In this document: positions 34,943-47,527 of the stretch, one piece after another | How the letters are laid out: each line of letters begins with the position of its first letter | Numbering within the stretch: position 1 is the stretch's first letter | Notes under the pieces: generated by a model | Told to the model about the DNA's origin: nothing | Seen by the model: the letters and a program-made list of their open reading frames with translations, nothing else | The model's database searches: none | Source of the DNA: Uranotaenia lowii | Lineage: Eukaryota > Arthropoda > Insecta > Diptera > Culicidae | Direction of reading: 5' to 3' | Assembly (NCBI RefSeq): GCF_029784155.1 | Contig: NC_073693.1 | Span: forward strand, 353,590,591-353,654,590 | DNA length: 64,000 nucleotides | Position numbers and translations under genes: made by a program

Positions 34943-36245
34943 AGCTGATCCCATACGAACTCCGTTTCGCTTTCATCTTGGAATATTTCATGAACAGTTT
35001 GTATGAAAGTCAAGTGCCACGCATTTTCTAGATGCACTTCCGTATTCATTATTAAGTAATAATTGTAAAAATATTGGACGATCACTTTTTTTGTCGTCTG
35101 CTACTAAATTTAAAATCAGGGATCAATTGACCGTTCAAAAAACCCCCCGTGTATAAATTTCAACTCGATCGTTGCATAACAACGCAATTATTGCCAAAAA
35201 GTTATACCCCTTTCGGTTGCCTCTTAAACAATCTTTGATATCTGAAATCGGTTACCCGTCCCTAAAAACTCCTGTGTGCAAGTTTTCAAAGCAATCCATT
35301 GCATAATAACGTCAATATTGCTAAAAACAGTGAAAAATTAATTTATATGGGCGACGCCTTTCGTCGACCCCTGGCAAAACATTTGACATCTGAAATCGAT
35401 TGCCCGTCCCCGAAAACTACCGTGTGCAAATTTTCATTACAATCCGATGTCAAATAACGACGATATTGCAAAAATATTGAAAGGGTCATATGGACGACCC
35501 CCCTTGACGGCCCCTTACACTGAATTTTATACCTGAAATCCATTGCTCGTCCCTCAAAACTCTCATGTACCAATTTTCATCTGAATCCGGTGTATATAAC
35601 GACAAAACCGCATTAACAGTGAATAGTTAATATGGACGACCCCCTTGGCCGACCCCTGTTTTTGATTTGGATAAGTGAAATCAATTATTTGTCCCTAATA
35701 ACTCCCATGTGCAAATTTTCATTCCAATCCGATGTATAAAAACGTCAATATCACTAAGACATTGAAAAGTTTATATGGACGACCCCTTTTGCCAGCCCCT
35801 TAAACTGAATTTGATACCTCAAATCGATTGCACGTCACTCAAAACTACCGTGTATCAATTTTCAGCTGAATACGATGTATAATAACGTTAATATCGCAAA
35901 AAAAGCGAACAGTTAATATGGACGACCCCTTTGGCTGACCCCTTACACACACCTTGACACCTGAAATCAGTTACACGTTTTTCAAAACACTCATGTGCAA
36001 ATTTTCAACACGATCCGACAAAAAATAACGTCAATATCGCGAAAACAATATTTGTCTTGTATGGACGACCCCCTTCAGAAGGGGTCATCCGAAAATCTGA
36101 AAACATTTTTCATCCTTCCTGGTCCTAATGAGCATCCATGCCAAATTTCAGACCTCTAGCTCTTAAGACGACTGAGTCTATAGAGGACAAACAAACAAAC
36201 AAACAAACAAACATACAGAAATTGCTTTTTATATATATAGATAGA
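34943..36245 (+). repeat. Interspersed repeat with ~143-bp tandem units and (CAAA)n tail
   Basis: It starts TAGCTGATCCCATACGAACT and ends with (ACAA)n at 36188-36213 followed by TTTTTATATATATAGATAGA. Between them are six to seven tandem units anchored by ATATGGACGACCCC at about 35345, 35490, 35630, 35774, 35918 and 36060, so the period is about 140-145 bp. Each unit includes TGAAATC-ATTG-CGTCCC, GTGCAAATTTTCA and AATAACG. A tandem body plus a simple-sequence 3' tail points to a retroposed or rolling-circle repeat; the class is unresolved and no protein is encoded. Confidence 0.7.
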
Positions 36246-38010
36246 TGAATTGTTGTTAGCTTATTATAAAGCTAATAAGACATTTTTCCCACTAATTAAT
36301 TAACTCGCGGCTCTCGAAGTATTTCTGTCGGAAAAAGCTTATCCTACTGGGCGCGACAAGGGTTCTTGGTTAATGTTTTTTTTTTCATCGCACCAGGGAG
36401 CAAGTTCCACGTGCCGGCCGCGAAATTGGCGGGAAAAGCGTTATTCCATCGGGACTGGGGGGATTATGATTATTATGCTCAGTGACTCCATGTAAGACCC
36501 TTATTCTGAAGGAAAGATTGAGGGGGGAGGAAGTACTGATTCTGTTATCATGTATTATCTTTTCTCATTGTGGTGCATTGCTTCCCCCCCTTTTTGTCTC
36601 AATGATGTCGGACAAGCTGTCAAGCGCGTTTTATATCCAAAGCCAAGCCAAGACACAACAAACGATCGGGAGAGTTTTTTTCCTTTTAATTTAGTCAGTC
36701 AGTCAGTAAGTCTGTTAGTAAGTCAGACAGCCAGACGGATTGAGGGAGCTCAAAGACGGCAAAGCAACAAAACCCGGCGAAGAGCGAAAACGCGATGTTT
36801 ATTAATTCGAACAGTTGTTTTTCTTTTGCTGCTGCGCGAGTTTCTCGAGTCTTTCTGAGGGTCCGGAAAACTTCGGTGTCGGAAAGATGGGTAGCACATT
36901 TGCAAACATACACTCGAGAGAAGCGCGAAAAAGAAGGCTGAAGACAAAAGGGTGGGAGAAATTGGCGGGGAGACAAACACATCAAAAGTTAAATATTTCT
37001 CCGACTTTGTTCGCCCAAGATGGAGTCGAAGAAGCGATTATTATTGTAGTTTTTGATAATTAACACATTCTTTACAAATTAGCTCGCCTTCGGTTTTTGA
37101 CTTCTTCTGAGGGTGGTTCACTGGAATGTAACGATTTAGTGCAGCGCATTTTATTACGTCGGCAATGATTACCGATGATGTTTTTTGGGCTGCAATAACA
37201 TCAGAGGAGAATTTCAACTCCCTCCATACTCTGGAACATGAATGAATTTTTAACTTGACTTCAATGACACGCTTGGGAGTGTGTTTGGGTTTTTGAAATT
37301 TGTTTGTATTTTATTGCCTAGAACAGAGATTTTTTTCCTGACAAGCTCAAAACTGCCGTACCTTCGTTATCAAACAAATCGCTCTCGTTCGATTCTGCTG
37401 ATTCATACTCACTGGCCGAGTGTGAGAAAATCAAAACGTAGCCCTACCGCGCTCTTGTAGTTCAGAGCGCTTTCGATAAATAAATTGACCATAGTCAATA
37501 ATTAAACTATTACATCACATGATTATTTCATTTTTCTTCGCACTGCCGCTGATCGATCCATTCGTTAGACCGGCAACTAACTGGTCCAGCTCACCCCACA
37601 AATCACAGCTGGGAGGGAGCCTTTAGCCAATTGCTTCACTTTTGTACACATGTCCATCGGTTCTTCTATGCTCTTAGGTCTCAACTGGAACCACCCAGCC
37701 AATCGACCAAGAGACCTGCTGACCAACCTATAAGCTTCGAGAGAGGAAAAAGGCGGAAAAAATGAATCAAAACATTGAACTCACCTATCGCCAAACGACC
37801 GACCGACCGACCGACTGACATCGCGGCCTAATGGAGGACAAACCAGTTTACCTTATCACCGGTCGAGGATCAAGCCCAGTTTAAGTACCTCCCATGAGAA
37901 AAGGTTCTTCCCGTTTGGTCCGAAGACGGTTTCTCATTTTCACTCTTTGAATTTTTGCTGGGATCAAAGAACGAGTCACTGTAACAGATTCTTGTGCAAA
38001 AAAAAAACAA
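36246..38010. other. Less AT-rich low-repeat region, possible host non-coding DNA
   Basis: Composition is mixed, with CCGGCCGCGAAATTGGCGGG near 36414-36433 and a (GACC)n run at 37797-37815. Open frames are short and overlap in several phases. No transposon ends are visible. It abuts the 9-bp satellite. Candidate regulatory DNA. Confidence 0.3.
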
Positions 38011-40356
38011 AATGTTCAAAATTGCAAAATTGTAAAAATTGTCAAAATTGTCAAAATTGTCAAAATTGTCCAAATTGTCCAAATTGTCAAAAATTGTCAA
38101 AATTGTCAAAATTGTCAAAATTGTCAAAATTGTCAAAATTGTCAAAATTGTCAAAATTGTCAAAATTGTCAAAATTGTCAAAATTGTCAAAATTGTCAAA
38201 ATTGTCAAAATGGTCAAAATTGTCAAAATTGTCAAAATTGTCAAAATTGTCAAAATTGTCAAATTTGTCAAATTTGTCAAAATTGTCAAAATTGTCAAAA
38301 TTGTCAAAATTGTCAAAATTGTCAAAATTGTCAAAATTGTCAAAAGTGTCAAAATTGTCAAAATTGTCAAAATTGTCAAAATTGTCAAAATTGTCAAAAT
38401 TGTCAAAATTGTCAAAATTGTCAAAATTGTCAAAATTGTCAAAATTGTCAAAATTTTCAAAATTGTCAAAATTGTCAAAATTGTCAAAATTGTCAAAATT
38501 GACAAAATTATCAAAATTGTCAAAATTGTCAAAATTGTCCAAATTGTCAAAATTGTCAAAATTGTCAAAATTGTCAAAATTGTCAAAATTGTCAAAATTG
38601 ACAAAATTGTCAAAATTGTCAAAATTGTCAAAATTGTCAAAATTGTCAAAATTGTCAAAATTGTCAAAATTGTCAAAATTGTCAAAATTGTCAAAATTGT
38701 CAAAATTGTCAAAATTGTCAAAATTGTCAAAATTGTCAAAATTGTCAAAATTGTCAAAATTGTCAAAATTGTCAAAATTGTCAAAATTGTCAAAATTGTC
38801 AAAATTGTCAAAATTGTCAAAATTGTCAAAATTGTCAAAATTGTCAAAATGGTCAAAATTGTCAAAATGGTCAAAATTGTCAAAATTGTCAAAATGGTCA
38901 AAATTGTCAAAATTGTCAAAATTGTCAAAATTGTCAAAATTGTCAAAATTGTCAAACTTGTCAAAATTGTCAAAATTGTCAAAATTGTCAAAATTGTCAA
39001 AATTGTCAAAATTGTCAAAATTGTCAAAATTGTCAAAATTGTCAAACTTGTCAAAATTGTCAAAATTGTCAAAATTGTCAAAATTGTCAAAATTGTCAAA
39101 ATTGTCAAAATTGTCAAAATTGTCAAAATTGTCAAAATTGTCAAAATTGTCAAAATTGTCAAAATTGTCAAAATTGTCAAAATTGTCAAAATTTTCAAAA
39201 TTGTCAAAATTGTCTAAATTGTCAAAATTGTCAAAATTGTCAAAATTGTCAAAATTGTCAAAATTGTCAAAATTGTCAAAATTGTCAAAATTGTCAAAAA
39301 TTGTCAAAATTGTCAAAATTGTCAAAATTGTCAAAATTGTCAAAATTGTCAAAATTGTCAAAATTGTCAAAATTGTCAAAATTGTCAAAATTGTCAAAAT
39401 TGTCAAAATTGTCAAAATTGTCAAAATTGTCAAAATTGTCAAAATTGTCAAAATTGTAAAAATTGTAAAAATTGTCAAAATTGTCAAAATTGTCAAAATT
39501 GTCAAAATTGTCAAAATTGTCAAAATTGTCAAAATTGTCAAAATTGTCAAAATTGTCAAAATTGTCAAAATTGTCAAAATTGTCAAAATTGTCAAAATTG
39601 TCAAATTTGTCAAATTTGTCAAAATTGTCAAAATTTTCAAAATTGTCAAAATTGTCAAAATTGTCAAAATTTTCAAAATTGTCAAAATTGTCAAAATTGT
39701 CAAAATTGTCAAAATTGACAAAATTATCAAAATTGTCAAAATTGTCAAAATTGACAAAATTATCAAAATTGTCAAAATTGTCCAAATTGTCAAAATTGTC
39801 AAAATTGTCAAAATTGTCAAAATTGTCAAAATTGTCAAAATTGTCAAAATTGTCAAAATTGTCAAAATTGTCAAAATTGTCAAAATTGTCAAAATTGTCA
39901 AAATTGTCAAAATTGTCAAAATTGTCAAAATTGTCAAAATTGTCAAAATTGTCAAAATTTTCAAAATTGTCAAAATTGTCAAAATTATCAAAATTATCAA
40001 AATTGTCAAAATTGTCAAAATTGTCAAAATTGTCAAAATTGTCAAAATTGTCAAAATTGTCAAAATTGTCAAAATTGTCAAAATTGTCAAAATTGTCAAA
40101 ATTGTCAAAATTGTCAAAATTGTCAAAATTGTCAAAATTGTCAAAATTGTCAAAATTGTCAAAATTGTCAAAATTGTCAAAATTGTCAAAATTGTCAAAA
40201 TTATCAAAATTGTCAAAATTGTCAAAATTGTCAAATTTGTCAAAATTGTCAAAATTGTCAAAATTGTCAAAATTGTCGAAATTGTTGAAATTGTCAAAAT
40301 TGTCAAAACTGTCAAAATTGTCAAAATTGTCAAAACTGTCAAAACTGTCAAAACTG
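38011..40356 (+). repeat. 9-bp minisatellite TTGTCAAAA, about 260 copies
   Basis: The array is 2346 bp of TTGTCAAAA with scattered single-base variants (TTGTCCAAA, TTGACAAAA, TTATCAAAA, TTTTCAAAA, TGGTCAAAA) and two 10-bp units near 38090 and 39296. Because the unit is a multiple of three, five of six frames lack stops, giving long artefact frames (LSK, VKI, CQN on plus; DNF, LTI on minus), one of 806 codons. These are not genes. Variant patterns recur in the same order about 1.2-1.34 kb apart (TTTGTCAAATTTG at 38261 and 39603; TTGACAAAATTATC at 38500 and 39715), showing an internal duplication. Confidence 0.95.
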
Positions 40357-43205
40357 ATAATATTTAAAAAAAAATAATTCAAAAATAAATTGATTTTTGG
40401 CGACTTCAGTCAAGAAAAAACCTGAATCGATTTTTATTTTCATCCGACGTTTCGGTATTTAGCATGCCTTTTTCAAGGTGAATTCGAGTTCTTTTAAAGA
40501 ATTCATTGAATGCTGATCTTAAGAGAAACGTTCAGAAATCGGTTCATTTCGGAGAGGTTTTTATTTATCAAAATTATCAGTTTGAAAAAAAAGAGTTTCG
40601 ATTTTCTAATGAATCTCCTACAAAGGCTTTATGCATAACTTTTATGATTTTATCTGTGAAACATTGAAAATGGTGTATGGTAAATCTAAAGCACCTTCCG
40701 AAATTATTCGTTCGTAGGCTCAAGGTGCTTTCATTCAAGGTCCATCGAATACCGATGATTATCGAGGTGTGTCGGACTAGCGATTGATTTTCGCTGCTCA
40801 AGATAAAACACTTTAAGGTGGGTTGTGGGCTTTGCTAGGATGGGTCGACTCTGATGATGATGATGATGACAAGCCACGGCCAGCCAATGTGAGAAGCGTG
40901 AAATCGTGACCGCGTTAGATTTTCAGGTGCAACCTGCCAATTTCCCAAAGGGTGGTTGCTGACTCTGGACCAGATTTCGCGATATGGGTGCAAACTGGCT
41001 CATTCAGTTGCAATCGATACAAAGTCGATCTCCGCCTGGTTTCGTTAGGGTGCAGCCATAATTTTGAGACACGGCGATCGAATATTGGCAGGAATCCTAT
41101 CCGGGATGCTGGCTCAATCGTTATTGTTTTCCCGAATGAAAGTAAGTACATACTCACTGTGGAAAATTTCCTTGTCGGTGGCAAATGGGTGTTATTTTTT
41201 CCGGTTTAGTCTATTTATGAACTTGAGCGGGATTTCGTGCCCTTCGTTTCAAAGCGGAAAAGAGTCGGAGATCCAGAGGGGGGAATTTCTCTCAATAATA
41301 TTCTGAGCAGTTGAATTTTATGGTCCATTAAGTGGGGCGCAGATAAAGGTGTGAATTGGTGCTTTTAGGGTGCTGTTTGCGGCTTTAGCACTGCCAGGTT
41401 CCAATCGAAAACCCGGAACTTCTCCATGGGCATGATGGGTGGAAATTGAAAATCGAGTTCAAAGTACCTATGTAGTTCAAATTAAGGAGAAGTGGCTTGA
41501 AGTCGGATGGTTGAGGCTAAAGCTTGCCGCCACTCAATTGCTGTGATTTTGAAGGGCGGGGAAATGGGCTAGGGCTAAGGCTAGGCTTGGTGCTTGCCAA
41601 ACCATTACAGGAAGGTTAATGCTTCCGATAGTTTGATCTCGAGCGGGTTTTATGAGCAGCATCGCATTCCATTTTACGGCTCATTTTCTCCAGAGATAAG
41701 GCTGAATTACTCGGTCAAAGATCTGTGATTATTCAAAATATGTAGCATCAACTGAGCTTTCAGTTCACTACCGTGACGATTTCTAGGAGGGACTATCGAA
41801 TTGCTTTAAGACGTTTAAAATTTCATCTCTGAGAGTTGCAGAATGAAGAATGGTCTTCAAGCGAACTGATCAATGTAGGTATAATTTGAAACCGTTCTTC
41901 GATCTTAGTCATAACGAAGTCAAGTTACGAAAACTTTAATAGATTGAAAAAACGCAAAATCCCAAAAATTGCTCCCAACTATGGAACAAGTACCGATATA
42001 AACGGTCATCGGGGTAGCCAACTTTTCAACAAGGCATTTAGCATTTTTGAATGGATTGGCGCTGCCAGTGGGCTCATAAAACAACCCCAATCCAAGTCCG
42101 AGAAGGTGTGTGTTAGTTTCGATTCCATTTCGATTGGCGCTTTGTTTCTTTTTTTTTTTGCCATTTTCCAATCGTGCCATTTGCAGTTCAACATTGTCTT
42201 GACAAAGCGAATAGCAACTAGCAAAAAATCGCCTAATGGACCTAATGACAAACAAATCATCTAACAGGCTGGTGGACCCTCAACCCTCGTCTTTCCCACC
42301 CGAGGACAGCCCTCTGGAGTTTGGTCCCTTCGATGGATCAATGACACACCCTATATGAATACATGCTAACAAGACTCCAAACCCATACTCACATTTCGTA
42401 GTTGGTCCGCGAAATGATATTTCGTTTTTTGTTTGCGCAAACGTTTTCGGACCATCGTCGAAGAGACCCTTCGGGGGTCCACCAACACCCCCTTCTTAAA
42501 CAAGAGATTACGTCCAGCAGATAAGAACAATTTATGCTCGGGTTGTATTTTATTGGCACAGTGTAATAGTTTTCGAGTGACCGGACAGAAAAAGACAGCC
42601 CCGGAGGCCAGTCCTAGGTCTGGGAGTTGTTGCTTGACCCAACTTCTCCGTTTAACCCCATTTTGCACTCGAGGGCACTTTGAGATTGGGTCGCCATGTG
42701 AGAGCTCCTTGGGTCGCCGAAGAATTTCCTCACTGGGCCACGCGTATACGCGCGAGGAGACACCCTTCCCCGTACGCCTAAAGTCTTACGCCTGAAGTCT
42801 TACGCCAAATGGTTGATGGTTGTTAGATTGAGAGATTATCTCCCGGCAAACGGCCGCCGCCAACCACAAATCGGCCACTGCCAGGGATTAGTTTGCAGAA
42901 AAATTGGATCTCTATGTCTAGATCCAAGTTGGAGAGACAAAATATTTTTAAAAAAAGTAGTAGAAGAAAAAAAAACCTTGAACGCAACGTGTCGTGCGCA
43001 ATGCGTTAATTACCGCAATGATTTATCTTCACAATAATTACATGTCCCTTTTCTGCGGCCGGCCAATGGGTAGCGCTGCTTTTTTTTTCTCTTCATCTTC
43101 AATTGAGCCTCCCCTTGAGGCTCTTTGAAAATGAAACAAAAAACCGCGCCATTGGGCTTAAAGACTGGTACCTGGTCAGGGCGAGGCGAAATGGCCTGGT
43201 AATTA
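40357..43205. other. Less AT-rich region, unassigned
   Basis: It holds a (GATGAT)n run at 40853-40869, mixed-composition DNA at 40880-43190, and a short tandem of CGCCTAAAGTCTTA at about 42776-42804. The open frames (up to 120 codons, at 42433-42792) show no recognisable motif. No transposon ends. It could contain host regulatory or transcribed non-coding sequence; the right side is cut by a gap. Confidence 0.3.
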
Positions 43206-43705
43206 NNNNNNNNNNNNNNNNNNNNNNNNNNNNNNNNNNNNNNNNNNNNNNNNNNNNNNNNNNNNNNNNNNNNNNNNNNNNNNNNNNNNNNNNNNNNNNN
43301 NNNNNNNNNNNNNNNNNNNNNNNNNNNNNNNNNNNNNNNNNNNNNNNNNNNNNNNNNNNNNNNNNNNNNNNNNNNNNNNNNNNNNNNNNNNNNNNNNNNN
43401 NNNNNNNNNNNNNNNNNNNNNNNNNNNNNNNNNNNNNNNNNNNNNNNNNNNNNNNNNNNNNNNNNNNNNNNNNNNNNNNNNNNNNNNNNNNNNNNNNNNN
43501 NNNNNNNNNNNNNNNNNNNNNNNNNNNNNNNNNNNNNNNNNNNNNNNNNNNNNNNNNNNNNNNNNNNNNNNNNNNNNNNNNNNNNNNNNNNNNNNNNNNN
43601 NNNNNNNNNNNNNNNNNNNNNNNNNNNNNNNNNNNNNNNNNNNNNNNNNNNNNNNNNNNNNNNNNNNNNNNNNNNNNNNNNNNNNNNNNNNNNNNNNNNN
43701 NNNNN
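43206..43705. other. Assembly gap, exactly 500 N
   Basis: The run of N is exactly 500 bases, as is the second gap at 56663-57162. This looks like a fixed placeholder, so the true gap length is unknown. Frames reported across it are meaningless. Confidence 0.95.
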
Positions 43706-43806
43706 TGATCTTCAAACACAAAAATGCCGCCATTCGGATATTTTTCCTAGCATTTAGCTGATTGGAAAAAATTAAATAAAGAAAAAAAAAACCAACACGC
43801 CACAAG

Positions 43807-44725
43807 TAGGGGAGGAGTGGGCTATATGCGCCTATTAAGCAGAACACTGATTTAATCAAATATCACGTCGAATATGTGTACAAAAACTACATACACGTGT
43901 GCAGGCATTTGTTTTCTATACAATGGAGTAATTTTTATGTTAAAATATTCTTCTGTTTCCAAGAAAACGATTTTATTGTAAGTGTTGTCTAAAATGCCGA
44001 ACCTCAAACCGTGCGGGCTAAATGCGCCTATTTATGTTTTGAACAAAATGTCTGTTTTTTGGCCAATATTTCCGAATAGTTTCATTGAAACTGCTAGAAA
44101 GTAATAATTTCCGTACGACAAAGCTGAAGTTTTATCAGAATCTATGTATATTATAATTTTATGGAATAAAACAAAAGTTAGGGTTGCCATACTATGGAGG
44201 CAGTTCATCCATGAGAAAAACTTTATCAAATCTGTCTTTAGATCTTCAATTCATTCTTAAGATGTCATTCAGAGCTTAGATTTGAAGGTTCAGTGATAAA
44301 AATCATTTATTTATTCTATTTAACTTGTTATTTTAGGATGGAGGCATTTTACAAACATGATGGGGGCATACAAAAACACTCTCTTATTCCACTAAATAAT
44401 CATTATTAAACGTCCACAAAAGCTGAAATATGTTTATTTTCTTAAGTTCATTTGAGTGAGAAACAAAAACCATCCTAGTTTTTGTTTTAAACTTCTTTAC
44501 CTATAATTTTTAAAAGTCGAAATATTACATCAAAATGTATCAAAACCTTGTATGATTTTTTAAATTTTTTTGAGTTTATAAATTCATAAAATTCTTTCTT
44601 GCCTTATGTTCTAAGCGTATCACCCTCAAAATGCATTGGTCAGATAAGCTGTCTAGTTAGCCATTTCGCCAAACAGCCGTAGGGTCATTTAACCCGATAG
44701 GCCCTTTTAGGAAACCTTTCCCCTA
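43807..44725 (+). mobile_element. TA-target element TAGGGGAGGAG, copy 1 (915 bp)
   Basis: The body runs 43809-44723 with TA at 43807-43808 and 44724-44725. The ends are GGGGAGGAGTGGGC and, reverse-complemented from the right, GGGGAAAGGTTTCC, so the terminal inverted repeat is short and imperfect. The word GGGCTA(T/A)ATGCGCCTATT occurs at about 43820 and 44017. No transposase. A second copy of the same length lies in reverse at 49192-50106. Confidence 0.75.
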
Positions 44726-46604
44726 ACTCCGAAAAGCCACAAAAGCCCGGGGGCACCTCACAGCACATGGATGATTGTGCGCATTAGAAGGTAAATGCCA
44801 ATAGAGTACCTTCACATATGTTTAGAAGCCTGTTATTGGTGTTTGTTTGTTGTTTTCATGTATCTTCTTCCTTCATTACGTCGTCCTCGCCAATAATGTT
44901 TGTATTTCACGATTCGTTGAGTCTATTTAGTGTTGAGTCTTTTTTTTCATTTTTTTGACTAATAAATGAGCGGGGGAATAAGTGAAATGATTGCCGGTTC
45001 TCGCATCGGCAGGCGGCACGAAAATATTTAACGTGTCAAAAGTTGCCGCTGGATTTGATAATTATATGGCATACCGTTGATATCTCAATAACAGTCTCTC
45101 GGTCCAACAATGTTGACGGTAGTGAATGGATGGAGCTTTTCGAATCGGGGCCTAAATCACTCAGTCCGACATTTTACTAAGAAGGTTTATTCAGTATAAG
45201 ACTATTATCAACTGCATAAACAGAAAACAAAATATTATAAGATCTTGAGAAAGATCTGTTTAATCGATTTCTTCCTAATCCAAGGCCACACTCATGTTTA
45301 TTTGTAGATAATTTTGTCAAAGTTACGACAAAAGGTTTTAGATTTCCAAAAATTTTGCAAAATTGAATTTGAGAGAAAATTGAATGATATTTAATGATAT
45401 TTAATGATTGTGTACGTTGACTTCTTTTCTTTCATGATTATACTAAAAAATATTATTCTATGGGCTTGTTGAGCTTAAAGAATCATAAAATTCCTATAAC
45501 AAAACACTTGAATGCATTTGGAATGCGTTTGTAGAGTTTCAAATTCGTTGATTGAATCCTGTTTCAATAAATTTTTATTGAAAAGTTTTCTAACTATTAA
45601 TGCTGGGGTCTGTGGTCTCTATATGATGTTCTGAAGCATTCGGATAGAGGAATTCGTTCAAAATAGTTTTTGAAAAAGTTTTGCTTATAAGATTGGAAAA
45701 AAGTATGAGCTGATACAGTTGTTGTTATTTGCCATAAAAAAAAGTTTTCGTTTGAGTGATATGGTAGAAGACCAATGACGAGAATGCACGGATAAAAAGT
45801 CTACAAGTTGATATAAAAATTCGTTAAGTTGGATCTTCTATGTCACTGATTTTTTTTATTGAACCTGTTAATTTGCTCAATCAACAACGATATCTACGAA
45901 CAAATTAAAGTTTGTGTGAAGTTGATTGGACTGAAGTGAATTTCTCAACTGCAAATCGCTGAAATGTCCTAAACATGGTAGATTTGGCTATTTCTTAAAG
46001 TCAACTTTGAGTATTCTTATAGTCAGTTCCATTATGTCACTGATATTAGGTCAAACATCAAATTTGGTTTTACATTCATTGATATCTAAGAAGAGCAAGC
46101 AATCTGCAACTTAGGAAACAGAAGAACAATAGTAGTAGGAGATGTTTGCTTTTTCCTCGGAAAAAATCGACAGTCAGTAGCAGGGGAAGGTAAATAATCT
46201 TATTTCTTTTTGGAGTTGATTTTTTTCCAATGCAGATCCAGATATTTCTTTATCGAATTTTCGGGTCAGAACCAAACAATCATATATATGTTCCTGTAGA
46301 TGCGTAATTTAACTGATGAATTTATATATTTTTTCGTGTGCGCAAAAAAAATCTGAATGTCAAACAAGCGTTTTTTTTGAAAAAAAACAAGGAATTTTAA
46401 ATTTGTTCATATTCATTCCTACGGTTGACAATTGTGCAATTCGATTCGATTCTAAATTTTCATTGAAAACAAACATTTGAGATTCGTGGTTTTTGTAAAA
46501 TTGAAATCATTGATTTGTGAGGGCAATCAATTTTTTTGAATACTTTTCCCACATTTTCAGAGCGTTCAATGAGTTCGAATAAACTTTTACCTTTCTGTTG
46601 TAGT
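44726..46604. other. AT-rich DNA between the paired elements, no gene seen
   Basis: The first ~350 bases are more GC-balanced; the remainder is AT-rich. No coding pattern or element ends found. Confidence 0.3.
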
Positions 46605-46636
46605 AAAATAACGACAAAAATTTTTGTCGTTATTTT
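46605..46636. repeat. Perfect 32-bp palindrome
   Basis: AAAATAACGACAAAAA is followed at once by its exact reverse complement. It lies about 70 bp upstream of the mariner remnant. It may mark a rearrangement junction or a tip-to-tip fusion of repeat ends. Confidence 0.85.
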
Positions 46637-46703
46637 GTATAATCATCAGGAAACTATTTATTGTGAAAATTGATCATTTATTTATCAGCGTTCTTACTTT
46701 ACA

Positions 46704-47527
46704 AGTAAAGTCTGCTTCATTGAATATTGGAACAAATTCTTTTGCTCATTGTGGCGCTCCTAGTGGACGGATTTGGAAACTTTTTTCACCCACGTGTCGG
46801 GTAATTCATTACCTTTCACCATGTATTTATGTCATAACACCAAACGATAGCATTTTGTAAACAACCGCCATGGAAGCCGAACGGAGAGATCAAATTGTGC
46901 ACAGTTTTCTTGAAAATCCATTGTTGTTGGCATCGAAGCTAGCTAAACAGCTTAAAATGCCCAGAAATACCGTATGGCGTGTTATCAAGCAGTACAAGGA
47001 ACCATTGACGACGGCTCGGAAGCCGCATTCGAAGCGTCGGAGTGGAACTGTCGACCGGAAACTGCGTGGGAAAGTCATCAAGGCCGTCAAGAGGAATCCC
47101 AATCTTTCAGACCGCGATTTGGCCAATAAGTTCCAGGCCGCTCACAGTACAGTGCGGTGCGTCTCCGGGAAGGAATAAGGTCATTCCGAGCCAGCAAACA
47201 GCCAAATCGGACGCTGAAGCAGAACAATGTGGCCAGAATCCGTGCTCGAAAGCTGTACGACCAAGTGCTGACCAAGTTCGACGGATGTAAAGTCTGCTTC
47301 GTTTAATATTGGAACACAAACAATTGCGTGTAGTTCAGTCATTTATTAACGAATTCATAATTTGTTTTTCATACAAATGTAGCATTTTCTTTACTCTTTC
47401 ATAAATAAAAATTAAAAAAATTATTCATTGCTGTTTCGAAGAAATTCTCGTACTCGTACTCGTAAGAAAACTGTGCACAATTTGATCTCTCCATTCGGCT
47501 TCCATGGCGGTTGTTTACAAAATGCTT
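46704..47527 (+). mobile_element. Rearranged mariner-type element remnant
   Basis: The parts are: a 5' flank with GTAAAGTCTGCTTCATTG (46704), the start of a transposase gene (46870), loss of the coding sequence at 47287, then at once a second copy of the flank word GTAAAGTCTGCTTCGTTT (47288). At 47461-47527 there is an inverted copy of 46853-46922, including the start codon and first ~14 codons. So pieces of one element sit in direct and inverted order. This fits an aborted gap repair or several nested deletions. Confidence 0.7.
46870..47286 (+). pseudogene. Mariner/Tc1 transposase N-terminal DNA-binding domain (broken)
   Basis: The ATG at 46870 opens a 102-codon frame whose product has the two-part helix-turn-helix of mariner transposases: a first helix pair around LASKLAKQLKMPRNTVWRVI (residues ~17-36), a basic linker KPHSKRRSG, and a second around NPNLSDRDLANKF. 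The frame then shifts near 47150-47160 (stop TAA at 47176). In another phase the homology continues with REGIRSFRASKQPNRT and stops at VLTKFDG (47286), just before the first catalytic Asp is expected. The whole DDE catalytic domain is missing. It is dead, roughly 140 of an expected ~340 residues. A mosquito ITmD37E-like origin is possible from the KQPNRTLKQ...KLYDQVLTKFDG pattern but not proven. Confidence 0.85.

Noticed and set aside
38011..40356. CRISPR array
   Set aside because: Repeats are contiguous 9-mers with no spacers, and the genome is eukaryotic.
37947..40367. Open frame of 806 codons rich in SKL and VKI repeats, and long frames on the other strand
   Set aside because: Pure product of a 9-bp tandem repeat; five of six frames are open and the frame switches at a 10-bp unit. 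No protein is supported.
43099..43859. Frames of about 200 codons on both strands
   Set aside because: They cross the 500-N gap and consist mostly of unknown residues.
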